Position numbers and translations under genes: made by a program. DNA of 8,115 bases from an uncultured Flavobacteriales bacterium (lineage in GTDB: Bacteria; Bacteroidota; Bacteroidia; Flavobacteriales; Vicingaceae). This document shows, in pieces, positions 5,888 through 8,115 of this stretch. Each line of letters starts with the position of its first letter. Position 1 is the first letter of the stretch. The DNA lies in the NCBI GenBank assembly GCA_946886085.1, contig CAMPHX010000038.1:1-8115 (forward strand). The letters run 5' to 3'. The notes under the pieces were generated by a model, which worked only from the letters and a program-made list of their open reading frames with translations, was not told the DNA's origin and made no database searches.

Positions 5888-7933
5888 ATGAAACTACAAA
5901 ATTATGCTCCAGGACAATGGGTAGAAGGTTCAGGTAAAGAAAAACCATTATTTGACGCTATAACCGGAGAACAAATTGCTACTGCTTCAAGCGAAGGGTT
6001 AGATTTTGCTGCCATGATGGATTACGCTCGTAAAGTTGGTGGTCCTACCCTAAGAAAAATGACTTTTCAAGAAAGAGGGCTGATGCTAAAATCCTTGGCG
6101 TTACACTTGTTAACGTTGAAAGCAAAATACTACGAAGTAAGTGCTAGAACAGGTGCTACAAAAGTAGATAGCTGGATAGATATTGAAGGTGGTATTGGTA
6201 ATTTATTCGCCAATGCTAGCCTTAGAAGACAATTTCCTGACGAATCATTTTATGTGGATGGAGAAACAGCTCCACTTTCTAAAAATGGCACTTTCATAGG
6301 TCATCATATTATGGTTCCTAAACAAGGTGTTGCCATTCATATTAATGCATTTAACTTTCCTATTTGGGGAATGTTGGAAAAAATTGCTGTAAATCTGATG
6401 GCAGGTGTTCCGGCTATTGTTAAACCAGCAACCTTAACTTCTTTCCTTACTGAAGCAATGGTGAAAGATATTATCGACTCCAACATACTTCCAGCAGGAG
6501 CATTACAATTAATTTGTGGTTCTGCCAATGGAATTTTAGACCATATTACCAACCAAGATGTCGTTACATTTACAGGTTCTGCTTCAACCGGAAAAATGCT
6601 TAAAGCACATCCTCGTTTGTTAGAAGAAGCTGTCCCATTTAATATGGAAGCTGATTCATTAAATGCAAGTATTTTAGGCGAAGATGCTGTTCCTGGAACG
6701 GAAGAATTTGATTTATTCATTAAAGAAGTACAACGAGAAATGACGGTGAAAGCCGGACAAAAATGTACGGCTGTTCGTAGAATTATTGTTCCAGAAAAAT
6801 TAGTGGAAGATGTACAAATTGCTTTAGGAAAAAGATTGGCTCAAACAGTTGTTGGAAACCCTGCTATAGAGGGGGTAAGAATGGGAGCTTTAGCAGGATT
6901 AGAGCAAGTGAAAGAAGTAAAAGAAAAAGTAGCTCAACTTTCTGCCAGTCAGAAAATTGTTTTTGGAGATGTAGATAATTTTGAAGTTACCGGAGCTGAC
7001 AAAAGCAAAGGTGCTTTCTTATCACCTATCTTATTTTTAAATGAAAACCCTTTTGTAAATACCGATTGCCACAACATAGAAGCATTTGGTCCGGTATCAA
7101 CCATAATCCCTTACAAAACCTTAGATGAAGCCATTGAATTAGCCAATATGGGTAAAGGTTCTTTGGTTTGTTCTATTGTTACCAATGATGATAAAATTGC
7201 GAAAGAATTTGTGTTAGGTGCAGCTTGTATGCACGGACGAATTTTGATATTAAACGCTGCTTGTGCTAAAGAAAGTACCGGACATGGGTCTCCTATGCCG
7301 TTGCTTACCCATGGCGGACCGGGTAGAGCCGGAGGCGGTGAAGAAATGGGTGGAAAGCGTGGTATTTTGCATTACTTACAACGTACTGCTATTCAGGGTT
7401 CTCCAACAATGATTACAAAAGTTACCAACCAATACCAATACGGTGCAGAACAAACAGAATTTGATAGACATGTTTTCCAAAAACATTTTGAAGAAATTCA
7501 AATAGGTGAAACGGTTATAACCAGAAAACATACGGTTACTGATGCCGACATTGTCAACTTTGCCAATGTTAGTGGCGACCATTTTTATGCTCACGTAGAT
7601 GCTACTTCTTTAGAAGGAACTATTTTTGAAAGAAATGTTGCTCATGGATATTGGGTATTATCAAAAGCAGCAGGTTTATTTGTTGATGGCAAAAAAGGTC
7701 CTGTTTTGTTAAACTATGGGCTAGATGAATGTAGATTTGTTAAGCCTGTTTATCCGGGAATGACTATTGGTGTTAGGTTTACGGCTAAAGAAAAAATCTC
7801 TCAAGAGAAAAAAGATGAAACCGATATTAAGAAAGGAATTGTAAAATTCTTAGTAGATGTGTATGATGAAACAGGCGAAACTGTTGCTTTAGCTACTATC
7901 TTAACGATGGTGAAGTTTAAAAATCAAGAATAG
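5888..7933 (+). CDS. paaZ: PaaZ, oxepin-CoA hydrolase / semialdehyde dehydrogenase
   Basis: This 681-residue fusion enzyme, the same length as E. coli PaaZ, acts in aerobic phenylacetyl-CoA breakdown. Its C-terminal MaoC-like hydratase domain (about 530-681) opens the ring of oxepin-CoA; its N-terminal aldehyde dehydrogenase domain (about 1-520) then oxidises the reactive semialdehyde with NADP+ to 3-oxo-5,6-dehydrosuberyl-CoA. Visible motifs are HINAFNFPIWGMLEK (151-165), FTGSASTGKML (228-238), MEADSLN with the general base E254, AGQKCTA with the nucleophile C293, and the hydratase site NVSGDHFYAH (560-569) with D564 and H569. Both active sites look intact. KESTGHGSPMPLLTHGGPGRAGGGEE (461-486) is the characteristic PaaZ linker region. 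No other paa gene lies in the window, so the rest of the pathway must be elsewhere, or the enzyme has another use. It is divergent from miaB and appears to be a single-gene unit ending before the downstream repeat. Confidence 0.95.
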   Translation: MKLQNYAPGQWVEGSGKEKPLFDAITGEQIATASSEGLDFAAMMDYARKVGGPTLRKMTFQERGLMLKSLALHLLTLKAKYYEVSARTGATKVDSWIDIEGGIGNLFANASLRRQFPDESFYVDGETAPLSKNGTFIGHHIMVPKQGVAIHINAFNFPIWGMLEKIAVNLMAGVPAIVKPATLTSFLTEAMVKDIIDSNILPAGALQLICGSANGILDHITNQDVVTFTGSASTGKMLKAHPRLLEEAVPFNMEADSLNASILGEDAVPGTEEFDLFIKEVQREMTVKAGQKCTAVRRIIVPEKLVEDVQIALGKRLAQTVVGNPAIEGVRMGALAGLEQVKEVKEKVAQLSASQKIVFGDVDNFEVTGADKSKGAFLSPILFLNENPFVNTDCHNIEAFGPVSTIIPYKTLDEAIELANMGKGSLVCSIVTNDDKIAKEFVLGAACMHGRILILNAACAKESTGHGSPMPLLTHGGPGRAGGGEEMGGKRGILHYLQRTAIQGSPTMITKVTNQYQYGAEQTEFDRHVFQKHFEEIQIGETVITRKHTVTDADIVNFANVSGDHFYAHVDATSLEGTIFERNVAHGYWVLSKAAGLFVDGKKGPVLLNYGLDECRFVKPVYPGMTIGVRFTAKEKISQEKKDETDIKKGIVKFLVDVYDETGETVALATILTMVKFKNQE

Positions 7934-7965
7934 TTAGGCATATTAACTTTTACATCATAAAACTC

Positions 7966-8110
7966 AACCACATAGAAACATAGACTGCTAACTATAAGTT
8001 AAAGATAATTATAGCACCACAAAGTGTTTCCATTTTATGGAAACAAGCTATGCGAGACTATTTTTTCTTAGTTTAGAAATAAAGCTTTAAAACTATGTAC
8101 CTATGTGGTT
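7966..8110. repeat. Structured repeat element B with inverted ends
   Basis: The outer arms AACCACATAG (7966-7975) and CTATGTGGTT (8101-8110) and the inner arms CATAG (7979-7983) and CTATG (8093-8097) all lie on one symmetry axis. In the middle, TGTTTCCAT (8025-8033) pairs with ATGGAAACA (8037-8045) around a TTT loop. ATAGC (8011-8015) and GCTAT (8047-8051) flank it, with an unpaired ACAAAG (8019-8024) on the left. Layout and orientation match the element at 7-145, although the hairpin arms differ. It begins 33 bp after the paaZ stop codon and may shape the 3' end of that transcript. No coding potential is seen in 7934-8115. Confidence 0.78.
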
Positions 8111-8115
8111 AATAA

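Noticed and set aside
6337..6720. Open frame of 127 codons antisense to paaZ
   Set aside because: It mirrors the conserved dehydrogenase domain, and the sense strand has full family conservation.
7376..7594. Open frame of 72 codons antisense to the PaaZ hydratase domain
   Set aside because: Same reasoning: no domain, and entirely within a certain gene.

Overview
The window reads as chromosomal DNA from a member of the Bacteroidota, probably flavobacteria-like. The evidence is AT-rich coding sequence, no clear Shine-Dalgarno motifs before the starts, one good match to the Bacteroidota promoter (TTG near -33, TAnnTTTG near -7), the Bacteroidota form of LptE, and the neighbourhood miaB / sigma-54-type regulator / lptE that I recall from many Bacteroidota. 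The species cannot be named. Six genes are assigned to a family; a seventh, small lipoprotein gene has no assigned function.

Layout. Positions 1-271 hold a structured repeat of about 139 bp and the leader of a two-gene plus-strand unit: a U32-family protein of the TrhP/YegQ (tRNA uridine hydroxylation) group and a small single-cluster ferredoxin, overlapping by ATGA. A 135-bp convergent spacer carries two related 30-bp hairpins in opposite orientation. Then comes a minus-strand block, read right to left: miaB, a 148-bp spacer full of short-period repeats, an AAA+ sigma-54-type regulator without a receiver domain, lptE (8-bp overlap) and a small lipoprotein gene (18-bp gap). A 200-bp divergent spacer with a miaB promoter and a candidate operator separates miaB from paaZ, a full-length bifunctional gene of the phenylacetyl-CoA pathway, which runs rightwards. 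The window ends in a second structured repeat of about 145 bp.

How the genes relate. Two are tRNA-modification genes on opposite strands: TrhP (wobble uridine hydroxylation) and MiaB (methylthiolation of position 37). Both depend on Fe-S clusters, and the ferredoxin fits that theme. LptE and the small lipoprotein belong to the cell envelope. PaaZ is catabolic and has no other paa gene within the window.

The protein-coding content is largely familiar and I see no new multi-gene defence or metabolic system. The less ordinary material lies between genes. Two structured repeats bracket the block; they share their ends and fold but have different, internally complementary hairpin arms. There are also octad repeats resembling the arms of those elements, two blocks of 7-bp tandem repeats next to the miaB stop codon, and the facing pair of related hairpins.
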